64,000 nt of DNA from Kuschelorhynchus macadamiae (GCA_030620095.1 JAUTXW010003385.1:124001-188000); one strand, 5' to 3'. Counted from the stretch's first letter, positions 36,535 to 48,561 are shown. The notes: generated by a model not told the origin, from the letters alone. Numbers and translations: made by a program.

Positions 36535-38528
36535 GGCGCCTATACTTCCAGCCAATTATGGCTGTACTCGATTTAGTGTATTTCTGAGTTTTCCCAAGTA
36601 AAACTGAAACAATGGCATCCACAAGCAGACGTACCTGTGTAAATCATCCCGATGTTTTTTCTTATGTGTGGTGAATACACTTTGAAAGAGAGCAGAAAAA
36701 CGATTTCAGAGTTTGTGAAAAGAGCTTATCTTCCCTATTTTGGCGTTTATTTAGAAGATCAAGATAAATCTTGGGCCCCACATTTCATATGTAAAACATG
36801 GTTGAACATTAGCGACAGTGGACAACTGGAAAGAGGAAGTGCCTAAAGTTTGGTGTACCAATGGTTTGGAGAGAACCGCGAAACCATCATGACGACTGCT
36901 ATTTTTGTCTCGTTAATATTAAAAGCATAAATAGAAACAATAGACACAAATGGACATATCCTGATCTAGATTCTGCAAGAAGGCCTGTAACGCATTCGGA
37001 AGAAATACCCGTTCCATCATTCAGCAGTCTACCCGAACTGACAGAAGATGATACAGAAACGTCAACGTCTGACGAAGTTCAAAGAATCAGCGAATTTGAA
37101 GCATATTTAGCAACTCCGCAGTGTTTCAATCAAGAAGAACTAAACGATCTTATAAGAGACCTGAATCTCTCAAAGGATTCCGCTGGATTACTTGTATCCA
37201 GATTAAAAGAAAAAAATCTACTTTGTCCAGGTACTTATTATTTATTACATTTTATCGTAAAAGAGATAAGGATCTGCTGCCTTTTTTCGCTCAGGAAAAT
37301 GACTTGGTATTCTATAACAATATAAAAGGGCTCTTAGAAAAAATGGATTTGCCTGAATACACTCCAGATGATTGGCACCTTTTTATTGACAGTTCAAAAT
37401 GTAGTTTAAAATATGTTCTTTTACATAACGGTAACAAATATGGCTCAATTCCTATTGGTCATTCTACTACCATGAAGGAAGAATATGAAACAGTTGGATT
37501 AGTTTTGAGAAAAATTAAATACGAAGAACATCAATTGGCAATTTGTGTTGATTCAAAAATGGTTAACTTCCTCCTTGGACAGCAGAGTGGTTATACAAAA
37601 TATCCTTGTTTTTTATGCCTTTGGGACAGCAGAGCTAAAAATGAGCACTGGGTTAACAAAAAATGGCCTTCGAGAGACGTCATGATTCAAGGAAAATAAA
37701 ACGTGATCAACGAACCTTTGGTTTCAAGAGAAAAAATCTTACTTCCGCCCTTGCATATCAAGCTAGGCCTAATGAAGCAATTTATGAAGGCTTTAAATCG
37801 AGATGGAAATTGTTTTGGGTATTTGTCACGTAAATTTTCTGGCATTAGTACGGAAAAACTAAAAAGTATATTTGATGGTCTTCAAATAAGGCAACTTGTT
37901 AAAGATCCACAATTCACCACATCAATGAACGAGACTGAATCTAACGCTTGGTGTTCATTTGTTCAAGTAGTACAAAATTTTCTTGGCAATCATAAAGCAG
38001 AGAATTACGTAGAATAGTGGAAACTATGCTTTCAAATTTTAATATTCTCGGCTGTAACATGAGTATAAAAGTTCATTACCTCCACAGCCACCTAGATCGT
38101 TTTCCAGAAAACTTAGGTGATTGTAGTGAAGAACAGGGGGAAAGATTCCATCAGAATACTAAAACTATGGAAGATCGTTATCAATCAAGGACGATGGGAT
38201 AGTCACATGATGGCGGACTACTGCTGGAGCCTTCAGCGAGACTGCCCTAGTAAACTCCATTCTAGAAAGTCGTATAAAAGAAAGTTTTTATGTGATTAGT
38301 GACTAATGTAATTATGTAAATTAAGTTTTTGCAATAAATACTTAAATCCATGTGTCTTTGTTTTTTTAACTGGCAATAGTAATATTATATATTATAACAG
38401 TTATAACGTAAAAAATATATACACAATTTTTTTTTCTGATCTGACAAAATCTGAGAACTTTTTTACACTCTGCATCCAAAAATTATCCAGGAACAGTTAA
38501 AAAATCGCAGGCACCATGTTGGCCTGTG
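36535..38528 (+). mobile_element. Unclassified CACAGG-ended transposon, copy 1 (5' truncated)
   Basis: Homologous to the complete copy at 54993-57349 from about 36535 to its 3' terminus, TTGGCCTGTG at 38519-38528, followed by TAA. The 5' inverted end is missing or replaced. Compared with copy 2, this copy has an intact-looking N-terminal metal-binding region but more frame breaks. Confidence 0.7.
36612..38299 (+). pseudogene. Transposase-like protein of unknown class, copy 1
   Basis: ATG at 36612 begins MASTSRRTCVNHPDVF. An N-terminal Cys-rich region (CVNHPDVFxYVCG-like, then HFICKT) suggests zinc binding. The central part at 37121-37699 has LFIDSSKCSLKYVLLHNG, QLAICVDSKMVNFLLGQQSG and YPCFLCLWDSRAKNEHW. 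The Asp residues in FIDSS and CVDSK, CxxC plus His, and Glu in the later CSEEQGERFHQ block could be a DDE-type catalytic set. The end is DSHMMADYCWSLQRDC, then RKSYKRKFLCD at 38299. Similar proteins are widespread as uncharacterised loci in insect genomes. Breaks lie at about 36660, 36846, 37240, 37700 and 38017. Confidence 0.7.
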
Positions 38529-39850
38529 TAATTGAACAGTAGTTGCAAATGTAAACTGATCGCCTCTATTCCTCGAAAACATATTTAAATGCCCAAAAAA
38601 AGTACTTGATTTAGGAAAATCAGAGTATTTCAAATACTTTTAAAGGATTTGCAATACTTTCTCTTTACTTGCAGTACTTTTGATAGTACTTTAATTACTT
38701 TTGTATTTAAAGTAAAATTCGTATATACTTCAGATAATTTTTTTGGGAAATAAGTACCAAATACCACATACTTTTTAGGGATTGGAATAGGGTAATTGAA
38801 TTCCAAGTACTATTACTATAAAATAAAATGTATTTGAAGTACAATATTTCAAATACTAAAAAGTATTGGAATTACTTTTTCCAAGTATTTTTTTTGAAGG
38901 ATTGACAGCTCTGTCTCCAGACAGACAAATAATAATTAAACCATTTTATAATTTACGAATGACTATTTAATTTGCGTGTTCATTTTTTCTCGCAATTTCT
39001 TTTCTCATAGTTGACCAAACCCTGACCTGTCAGCTAAACTATTAAAAATACGTTTGAAAATTGACCAAACCAAATACACAATTCTGGGCGCCTTTATTTA
39101 TTTAAAATATAATAATATATGCACCGGGGAGTTGCCATCGGTTCCACTTAAATATGAAAATAAGTCAAAATATTATTTATTTATTTTAATACGCCGGTTC
39201 GAAGAGTTCGATATCTGTTTGTTTTTGTCCGTAATTTTATTATGTTTTGACGTTTGAGTTATGCGCTTTTCCGTTTTTATTGAGTTAAAAATATTCCAAG
39301 TACAATCCCTAAGGCCCCAGAGTGTTCATTATTTAAAAACAGAAACCGTGTAAATAATTAAATATTTTATTAGGAAGTTTTATAAAATAAGCGAACCAAA
39401 AATCCAACAGTGTTTGTTGGTTGTTTTGGTTTATATACATTAAAATTAATGTATGCATTTTAATATTTACATTTATATTTTGTCCCTGATTGAATAAAAT
39501 GGGGCAAGTATTGTTTATTTATAAACGTATTTTATGACATTGTGAAAATAATAATAAGTTTTTATTGAATTTCACTTGTGTCTCTGAGTCAAATCTTGCA
39601 CTTTAAAGTCCGCTGCTCACTATTTGCTTCTATTTGTCGGTTCGATTCGTACATTTAATTCGTCCATTCATGTGAGTGAACAAATGGGCGAATCAACGAT
39701 TTAACGAATATTTCATCAATTTTTATTTCATGCTTTTCACTTTTTGAAAATCCACAGAAAACCAAAGATTAGGTTCCCTATTTCTTTATTGCTGATAAAT
39801 TATGAAACATCCTGTATATCTGGTTTAAGAAACAAATTGAACATATATAT
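38529..39850. other. No gene; hAT-like subterminal repeat cluster
   Basis: About 38590-38913 is built from many AGTACTTT / AAGTATTT words in both orientations and ends GACAGCTCTG. Such clusters beside CAGAGCTG ends occur in nonautonomous hAT-like elements. The partner end was not found. The remainder is unassigned AT-rich sequence. Confidence 0.45.
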
Positions 39851-40311
39851 ACAGGGTGTCCCACGACGAACTGCGGCGATCGATTTCTCAGAAAGTAGGC
39901 TTTAGAAAAATTTGAAATTTTGGCAGCTAACTAAAGTCGATGGGGGCAATTCGCGCAAAATATTTTCAAGATGGCGGCACTTCCGGTTATACCGGAAGTA
40001 GACGTCAACTTTCTTATTTTAAATGGAATATGCTGTATATAATCGAATTTTTTGATTCCTCGAAAAATTCTAGGTATATTTCATGTATAATATCCTATAC
40101 CTGAGTTTAACTGTTTTTGAGATATTTTGAATTTTATGTTAAAAAATGACCTTTGCAGGTCTAGACATAACTATAAATATCTGCTTATCGAAGTCTCTAT
40201 TATTTATTTGCGCTTGGCTTCCTTGTCAAAAAGGGTGCACTTTAGTGGCCTGTGCTGATATTTTTATAATAAATAAATATAGGGTGATCAAAAACTGACA
40301 TTATAAATATA

Positions 40312-41072
40312 TTGACAAACAAAAATCTTTTTTTGGCTTTTTCGCAACTGAATAAAAATATTTAACTTTAAATTAATTGAAGCAAATATTTAATATAATT
40401 ACATACCTCAACATGTAGACTAGTCTGTCTACGGAATGTTTCGATACATAATATAAACAATATTATTTAAGCAAGCATAAGAAATTATATCATTTACCTT
40501 AAGTTTTTATAGACACATAGTAATTGTACAAATACTTTCATCCTATCGGGAGTCATCAGTGATGAGAGAAAAACACTAATTAATAGAAAAGAATTGATTT
40601 CAAAATTTTAAAATGTGTCAGTTTGTTTGACATGTAACCTAGATATGAAAAAAATGATAATTTGCGAAAAAGCCAAAAAAGATTTCATTTTTTTCATATC
40701 TAGGTTACATGTCAAACAAACTGACACATTTTAAAATTTTGAAATCAATTCTTTTCTATTATTTAATGTTTTTCTCTTACGATCGGCGCACTGATGAGTC
40801 CCGATAGGATGAAAGTATTTGTACAATTACTATGTGTCTATAAAAACTTAAGGTAAATGATATAATTTCTTATGCTTGCTTAAATAATATTGTTTATATT
40901 ATGTATCGAAACATTCCGTAGATAGACTAGTCTACATGTTGAGGTATGTAATTATATTAAATATTTGCTTCAATTAATTTAAAGTTAAATATTTTTATTC
41001 AGTTGCGAAAAAGCCAAAAAGGATTTTTGTTTGTCAATCTATACACAACAAATAATCTGAACACATTTAAAA
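40312..41072 (+). mobile_element. Foldback (head-to-head dimer) element with 12-bp target duplication
   Basis: Two inverted arms (about 40312-40656 and 40684-41037) of roughly 350 bp are separated by about 27 bp. A tail of about 35 bp follows the right arm. ATTATAAATATA at 40300-40311 is repeated exactly at 41073-41084. The uninterrupted version of this site is seen in the other TIR arm near 47810-47825. No protein is encoded. A 12-bp duplication fits target-primed reverse transcription better than DNA transposition. Inverted dimers are known for Penelope-type elements. Confidence 0.8.
40785..40838 (+). ncRNA. Hammerhead ribozyme (type I), complete fold
   Basis: Helix I is GGCGCA (40785-40790) with TGTGTC (40833-40838): six pairs, two of them G-U. 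The core CTGATGA lies at 40791-40797. Helix II is GTCC-CGATA-GGAT (40798-40810), closed by a G-U. GAAA is at 40811-40814. Helix III is AGTA (40814-40817) with TACT (40828-40831), extended by a TTGTACAA palindrome in its loop. The predicted cleavage follows A at 40832, before T at 40833. All invariant core positions are present. The opposite foldback arm has a degraded version (helix I and one helix II pair lost). Confidence 0.78.
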
Positions 41073-42074
41073 ATTATAAATATATTTTAAAAAATCGTTA
41101 AAAGTTACTTTTTTCGAATGGCAACCCCTAATTTTTATAATTTTATCTTATTTAACACTTAAAATAAGGGTGACTTTGTACAAAGTTGTCTATTCCAAAA
41201 ATGTGTAGTTTTTTGTTAGTTGTAATAATACCAGACGGCTTCTAAGTTTTCTTGTTAGTTGGCTATGACGGGGAGGCCTGGCGAGAACAAAACCAATTGG
41301 TTACTATAGAAACGTAATATTGGTTGTCGTTTGACAATTACCTACTAAAATATTATTTATTTATTATAGTAATTATGATAATTATTAAACTAATAATCAT
41401 GCCGGAGCGATTAAATTACACACACGAGGATTATTTGAATTTGTTTATTATCTATGGGGAATCTAACAGAGTTTTAACAAGAACATGCCAGATATTTGCT
41501 GATAGATATCCAGGTAAACAGAAACCGTCACCGAACCTCGCTAAACAAATGTTGGAAAACTATAAAAATGTTGAAACCGTGAAGACAAAAATTAATTAAA
41601 GAAAGCCTATTCCCATTATAGTCTAGTCTACAAAAAAGCACAACTTATTTTTTCAATAAATGTTGAAAATGTCCACCTTGTACTTCCAAACATTTTTCGC
41701 ATCTCCGAAAAAATCCCTCGTGGGTGGCCGCTCTAACTGAAGCTGGAGATAAACTTTCGAACGCGTCCCTTACCCTTGCCATACAGTCCTATTTCGTTGT
41801 TACTGGATTAAAATAAACGATTCCTTTTATCGTTCCCCATATAAAATAGTCTAAGACTGTCAGATCAGGGGAATGAGGAGGCCACAGGAAAGGTCCACTG
41901 TTGGCAATCTACTTGCCGTAAAACGTAGCTTGTAAAAAGTTAGTAATTGCAACGGTTCTATGTGGTGGGACGCCATCGTGTTGGTAGAAAATTTGACTAT
42001 GTTCTGCCAAAGGTAAATTACTTAAATATTCGTTGTCCAACTCTTCAAGAATATTTAGATATCTTTCTCCTACA

Positions 42075-42560
42075 AAAGTTTATAGACATAATTTTACGGA
42101 AAGAAATGCTTTGATAATATTCATCGATTTATTGATTTAAGAAGAAACAAAATACATCAAAATTCAATGATTTTAATCTGAAGAGTGCTCAATAAAAAAA
42201 AGAAGGTTTAGTATTTTATGACTTTCTAAAGTACCCTGTATAAATAGCTTGTACATATCTAACTAAAGATAACTTTCCGACAAAACTTGGGACGATATAT
42301 TTTTTTAGATATGACGTGTTACGGCATGTGGACCAGTATTTGTATGAAGTAGTGTAGTGTGACCTGTATAAATAATTTAATTTAATTTATTTATGTAATA
42401 ATATTTACTAAATGATTTATCTAATTTTGGATTGACGGTAAATTGATAAAAAAAATGATATTGTAATATTACCTAAATGGATTATTTTTCATTAAAAAAG
42501 TCCTTGTGTTTAGGCAATGTATAACTTACTATTCAAATTTTCTTCGTAAAAATTCAGTTA
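42075..42560. other. Insertion of about 480 bp inside the transposase, unidentified
   Basis: It separates the codons for VRNDGI from those for GERYLNILEE. It contains AAGTACCCTGTATAAATAG near 42227, an ACAGGGTA-type word, so it could be a mariner-group MITE. Its ends are not resolved. Confidence 0.45.
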
Positions 42561-42705
42561 TATTATTCCATCATTCCTTACTGCACAAAATACATTAAAT
42601 TGCCAGGATTCTTGAAAGTTCCGCGATCTTACTGCATAAGGATTCAAATCACTCCAAAAATGGGAATTGTGTCTATTGAAAAGGCCATTTTTAGTAAATT
42701 TTGCT

Positions 42706-45700
42706 CTTAGACAAGGAAAGAGAGAGGACGCGTAACACCCGTTTACGGCGCTGGTGCAAATTGAAGCAGAAATTCATTAGGACGCCATTTTATGGTGCCA
42801 GACAATCGAGATGTCACCACAGTTTCTTTTGTGGATTATTCAGCGGAAAGTGTGTTAAAAACTATAAATTTTGTGTTAGAAAAATGGTGGTTTGTTGTGC
42901 TTACAACTGTAAAAGTCGGAGTGACAGAAAGGAACCTGAAGTTACGTTTCACAGGTGAGAAATAATAAAGTAATTTCTCAATTGCATTTAAAAAACCATT
43001 TATCTCATGTTCTAAGTAGTTATTTGGTATAATATTTTAATATGATCTAACAGCTGACTGATTTTACGATACTGCGCAGTGTGGGACATAAACATGACTA
43101 TTTTCATTCATGATTACCTAATTAAGTATTCATAATTGGGTTAATCTCCTCGAGTAAATGTCATTTGAGCAGTGGTGGCGTTCATATATATTTTAATAAT
43201 TACGCTTATGAAAAATTGTTTATTACTATATTTTTGAACCATAATGTTAATATTGTTATTATTAACTTTGTTTAATATTATTTTATCTAATTACTATTAG
43301 TTCTGCAATAGGAAAATTGGTTTATTTTGATAATAAAACATATTCTTTTGAAGTTTCACATAAGTTTTTTTTTAAGATTTCCTACAAATCTGGTAAGGCG
43401 AGAACTTTGGGTTCAGAATCTGAAACTTGCAGACTGGTCTCCAACAAAGAATCACAGACTTTGTTCCAAGCATTTTGAAAAAAAAATTCTTTTATGGCAT
43501 TGGCGAAAGAAATTGTCTTTTGGATGAAGCCGTACCGACAATATTTCCAGAACTGCCCAAATATATGCAACCAAAAAAGGTAAAGTATAGTTTTTGTAAC
43601 TATCAAAATAACATTGTTTGATTAGTAGAAGTAATTGCTATATTTTTTTTACTTTATTATATAATTTATAAGGTATTTAATATAATATTTATTGTTATTT
43701 ACTATTACTATAGTTAATTTCTCTTTAATGGTAGGCAAAATTTAATAATTGTTCATGTTTAAACAGTTACACAGTAATACCTCTCTGATATGGAAATTGG
43801 AGTATATTTGATTGATAAAACAATATATATGCCTTTAAACCACAATTTCTAAACCATCTAGTTATTTATGCCTAAAGTGATATATAAAGTATGCTAATTA
43901 CAAATCATAACTATTTATAGATGTTCAAGATATAAACCTATTATAAACCAAATGTTGAGTTAAAGTGGCACAAAAAACTACTATAACATTTATATAACAC
44001 ACATTTTTTAAAGAAATATTAATGAGACTTGATTACCATTTTATATATTTTGGTTGGAAAAAATGTTACTAATTGGTGTACTGCATATTATTTGACTGTA
44101 CAGTACTAAAAATTTAACAAATCAAATTGTTGCAGACAACAAAGAGATCTCATGAACAAAATATTCAGAATACTGCCTCCACATCAGCAGTAGCTTCTAC
44201 ATCAAGTAGTACCCTGGAAGATATCCATCCAGAGACTCCTAGGAAAAAAAACTACGTCAACAGCTATTTAGGGAAAGGGTAAAAAGTCAGCAAAAAACAA
44301 AGAAGATAAAAATCTTGTCGCAGAAAGTACGAAGGTATAAAAAGAAGGTTTTGTCATTGAAGCAAATCATAAAACATTTAGCTAGTAAAAATTTGATAAG
44401 CTCAGAAAATTCTCTATTACTTTCCAACATGTCTGGAATAACCAAAGAACTGCAAAAACGTAAATTGAAAAAAAATGCTAAATATTCTCCAGAATTAAGA
44501 AAGTTTGCAATAACGGTCAGTTTTTTTTTTTTCACCTAAAGCTTATGATTACATTCGAAAAGTTTTTGATACTTGCTTACCCCATAGGAGTACCATAGGA
44601 AAGTGGTTTAAAAATATAAACGCGGAACCAGGTTTTACCAAAGAGTATTTTGACACTTTAAGAAAATATGTCCAAATATCTGATAGACCTACTCTCATTG
44701 CACTTGTTATTGACGAAATTTCAATTCGAAAACAAGTGGAATGGGATGGGAGAAAGTTTCATGGATATGTTTACTATGGGGTAGACTTGGACGATGATCA
44801 AAATGCAGTAGCAAAAGAAGCTTTTGTTTTAATGGCTGTTTGCATAAATGGTACATGGAAAATACCAGTAGGGTATTTTTTTGTAGACGGGTTAACTGGC
44901 ATGCAAAAAAGTTCCCTTGTGTCTCAATGCATAGAATTAATTAAAGAAACTGGTGCCCATGTATTATCATTAACTTTTGACGGTGCTCCTTCGAATGTCG
45001 CAATGGCAAATCTTTTAGGCTGTGTCACAGAACTGCAAAATATGAAAACATATTTTACAATTCGTAACAGCAATATTTTTGTTTTTTATGATCCATGTCA
45101 TATGCTTAAACTAGTTAGAAATACATTCGGAGAGAGCAAACAATTAGTAGATGGTCAGGGGAATTTAATTAAGTGGGAGTACATAGAAAAATTAGAAAAT
45201 TTACAACAATCTGAAGGACTTCATTTAGGGAACAAACTTAGAAAAGCCCACATCAAGTTTTTTAAGCAAAAAATTAAAGTTAGATTAGCTGTCCAATTAT
45301 TAAGCGAATCAGTAGCAGATGCTCTAACTTTTTGTGAGGAAACTTTAGGCCTTGAAGAATTTCGTGGTTGTAAGGCTACAGTCAAGTTTATTAAAATGTT
45401 AAATAATATTTTTGATGTATTAAACAGCCGAACCCTTGCTGCACCAAGATATAAAAAACCCATTTTTAACAAAAATATATTCCAAACTAGGAAGTTTATT
45501 TCTGAAGCAATTGATTATATTTCAACATTAAAATTTACAAACAATCAATTACTAATACATTCCAAAAGGAAAACGGGCTTTCTAGGTTTTATAATATCTT
45601 TAAAAAGTGCCTTGCTGATTTATGATGAAGCAATTTCAAAAAATTATCTTGTTTACCTTCCATGTTATAAAATTAGTCAAGACCATCTTGAACTATTTTT

Positions 45701-46986
45701 TTCATCCATAAGATCAAGGGGAGGTTGGAATAATAATCCTACCTGTAGACAATTTACGGCTGCTTACAAACGACTTTTAGTCCGAGCAGAAATTCGTGAA
45801 GGGGGAATGGGGAATTGTATTCCCTTAGATGACATACCTATACTAGTAGGATCAAGCAGGTTTGAAAAACCAGAACTCAATATTGCACCACCTGATTTTC
45901 TCCCAGAGGTATCTGAAAAGTATCCAATGTTGCAAAGCATTTGGGAAGATCATGAATATATAATGAATACCCATGTAATTAGTAAATGTTCAAAAGAAAT
46001 TATAATTTATATAGCGGGTTTTGTATCACGTAGGTTACAATCATTAATTAAATGTGAAATGTGCATACAATCTTTAATTGGGGAGAAAGAAAATTATTTA
46101 AACTCCTTAATTTCCCAAAAAAATCGAGGTGGATTAACATATCCCTCTAAAGACGTAATAGAAATTTGTAAATTAAGCGAACATTTTTTGCGAATTTATG
46201 AGCACGATATCAAAAAGAAGAATTTTTTAAGTATCTTAAAAAGCAAAATTATGTTTAGCTGCATACAATCAAAATATTTTAATTATTTAAAAGAACATGC
46301 ATCAGAAGGTACTACAAACCACTTATATTTTTTGATGGAATCTATCATTTTACAGTATTTAAATATTCGTTTGCATTTTATAAGTAAAAGGCAATCTGAA
46401 GTAGTAGATCCCATCAGAAGTCAATATACCAAGCTAATTTTGTGTAAGGGACAATAACATTTATTGTATTGGTTTAGCTTTAGTATTTATAATAATGTAT
46501 ATAATTTTTTTAGTTTTAAGTTTTTTGTAATTGTATTTAGTATGTAGAAACCCTGTAAAATATTTCAGCTATATGAAATAAAATATAACGTAATTAAATT
46601 ATATACCTAGTCTTATTTCAGTATTAAGAAGGTCCATAAATACATAAAAAGCAGAATAGCGAAATACTAATTTTTCCAAGATAATTTACATTACAAAAAT
46701 TTAAAGCTAACAGGCGCTCGGTAAAAGTTTAAGCAGATTTTAATTTTGCACATGGTTTTCATTTTGATAGAAAATAAATTGCATTTTCGTCTAAAGTCCT
46801 CTTACTTATCACCTCTTTTCATATATGCGTCGGTGAACCAAAACGCTAAATAAGTTACATCACAAAAAATGTACATTTATTTCTAATATCAGTCATGTGA
46901 TACGCCACTGAGCAAACATGCGTGGTGCCAGTTGGCCTTCAGTAAAACAGCTGGCGTTATCCGTCCCCTCTCTTTCCTTGTCTAAG
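42706..46986 (+). mobile_element. P element, full length
   Basis: The TIRs start CTTAGACAAGGAAAGAGAG at 42706, and inversely at 46986; about 31 bp match with four mismatches. The 8-bp target duplication ATTTTGCT is perfect at 42698-42705 and 46987-46994. The host transposase reads across the empty site. It encodes a THAP-type P transposase with introns. The duplication and TIRs are intact, so this insertion is younger than the DD41D host element. Confidence 0.96.
42884..46457 (+). pseudogene. P-element (THAP9-like) transposase, three homopolymer shifts
   Basis: Exon 1 (42884-42954) opens MVVCCAYNCKSRSDRK and ends at a CAG|GTGAGA donor. Exon 2 (43377-43579) starts after TTTAAG and completes the C2CH THAP domain (RLCSKHFEK). 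Exon 3 begins at 44136 after TTGTTGCAG and runs to the stop at 46457. A coiled-coil-like basic region (KVRRYKKKVLSLKQII) is followed by the catalytic region: VIDEISIRK (first Asp), LTFDGAPSNVAMANLLGC (second Asp), DPCHMLKLVRN, and a C-terminal YKISQDHLELFFSSIRSRGG. Frame breaks fall in an A-run near 43480, an A-run near 44245 and a T-run near 44522. The 573-codon main frame is otherwise open. THAP binds the TIR region, and the core is an RNase H-like nuclease. Confidence 0.9.
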
Positions 46987-47264
46987 ATTTTGCTTCATCG
47001 GTCCGAATTATATTGTACAAAAATCTAGGGTTATCTTGTACCATTGTTAAAATAAACGCGCGAAACTGTACTCTTTTTGGCAAATCAATGTCCTTCAGAT
47101 GTTGAACCAATGAGATTAAATAAGGTTAGAAGTTATGTTTTAACAGAATCCTATGCACTGAGTTCCTCGAGATTCCCGATTGTCTTGCCACGTTTCTTAG
47201 GGATGTCATTGGATATGCTGAAAAATATCCCAGAATTGCAATCTCGATATTTTCATTATCAACA

Positions 47265-48231
47265 ATGGGCTTCCTCTTATTAATTTTTGCCTTGAAGTTT
47301 CCAAAATTTTTATAGTTTTCCAACATTTGTTTAACGCTATTCGGTGACGGTTTCTGTTTATCTGGATACCTATCAGCAAATATCTGGCACGTTCTTGTTA
47401 AAACTCTGTTAGATTCCCCATAGATAATGAACAAATTCAAATAATCCTCGTGTGTGTAATTTAATCGCCCCGGCATGATTATTAGTTTAATAATTATTAT
47501 AATTACTATAATAAATAAATAATATTTTAGTAGGTAATTGTCAAACGACAAAAATATTACGTTTCTATAGTAACCAATGGTTGTTCTATACAGGCCTCCC
47601 TATCATGGCTAACTAACAAGAAAACTTAGAAGCCGTCTGGCATTATTAGAATAAAAAATGTTAAATCGCTAATAACTCAAAAACTACAAATTTTTGGAAT
47701 AGACAACTTTATACAGAGTCACCCTTATTTTAAGTGTTAAATAAGATAAAATTATAAAAATTGGGGGTTTCCGTTTGAAAAAAATAACTTTTAACGATTT
47801 TTTAAAGTATATTTATAACGTCAGTTTTTGATCACCCTATATTTTTGTTATAAAAATATCAGCACAGGCCACTAAAGTGGATCCTTTTGGGCAAGGAAGC
47901 CACCGGCAAGTAAAGAATAGAGACTTCGACGATTAGTTATGTCTAGACCTGCAAAACGTCATTTTGTACATAAAATTCAAAATACCTTAAAAACAATTCA
48001 ACTTAGGTATAGGATATTAGACATGAAATATACCTAGAATTTTTCGAGGAATCCAAAAATTTGATAATATACAGGGTGTTCTGTTTAAAAATATAACCGG
48101 AAGTGTCACCATCTTGAAAATATTTAGCGCGAATTGCCCCCATCGACTTTAGTGAACTGCCAAAATTTCAAACTTTTCCAAAGCCTACTTTCTGAGAAAT
48201 CGATCCCGCAGTTCGTCGTGGGACACCCTGT
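47265..48231 (-). repeat. Right TIR of the nested DD41D element
   Basis: Inverted partner of the left arm, without insertion. The transposase ATG (47476) lies about 755 bp inside this TIR, so leader and first codons are part of the inverted repeat. Confidence 0.9.
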
Positions 48232-48561
48232 ATATATATCTACATTGTTTAATTTTCTGTTTCTACATCAATTTACTCTGTTTTATAAAGTCCATTAATC
48301 AAGTTAGTATTTGCTAACTTCTATCCCTCTGTTCCTGGTATAAAAAACTCGCCCTGAAAACGTGTACAATGATTTATTTAGGAAATTAAATCAACAACAA
48401 AATCAGTTCCTCCAGGTTACTCCACACGTGCTCTATATGATTCATATCCGGCGACCTTACAGGCCAAATCATTCGCGCGATACTGTTTTCCCAAAGCAAG
48501 TCGTTGATGATTCTTGCTCTATAACTCTAACTAAAACTAAAACATCTCTCTGCATACGTCG

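Larger units (their letters stand above)
39851..41620 (+). repeat. Left TIR of the nested DD41D element
   Basis: Inverted copy of 47265-48231, interrupted at 40312-41072. It includes a duplicate of the transposase start: MPERLNYTHEDYLNLFIIYG opens at 41399 and matches the authentic start on the opposite strand at 47476. The left copy runs only to a stop near 41599 and is not a gene. Confidence 0.9.
41647..47476 (-). pseudogene. DD41D transposase split by insertions
   Basis: Minus strand: ATG at 47476 opens MPGRLNYTHEDYLNLFIIYG with helix-turn-helix motifs (ISRNSVHRILLKHNF) down to 47126. It continues to FLYNIIRTDEAKFTKNGLFN (first catalytic Asp), which spans the P insertion at 46986/42706. 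The C-terminal part resumes at about 42075 with ERYLNILEELDNEYL, then FYQHDGVPPHRTV (second Asp) and SPDLTVLDYFIWGTIKG (third Asp, 41 residues later by my count). It ends at the stop 41647-41649 after HFQHLLKK. Beyond the insertions there are at least three internal stops or shifts. Confidence 0.85.
39851..48231 (-). mobile_element. DD41D mariner-group transposon with about 1-kb TIRs, multiply nested
   Basis: Ends are ACAGGGTGTCCCACGACGAA at 39851 and the inverse finishing at 48231, both bordered by TATATATA. Inverted similarity runs inward to about 41620 on the left and 47265 on the right. Without insertions each arm is about 970-1000 bp. The transposase is on the minus strand. A foldback element (left arm), an unclassified block of about 480 bp and a complete P element interrupt it. 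The uninterrupted element would be only about 2.9 kb. Confidence 0.93.

Noticed and set aside
41399..41599. Separate small gene MPERLNYTHEDY...
   Set aside because: It is the left-TIR copy of the transposase start on the other strand, ending in frame after about 66 codons.
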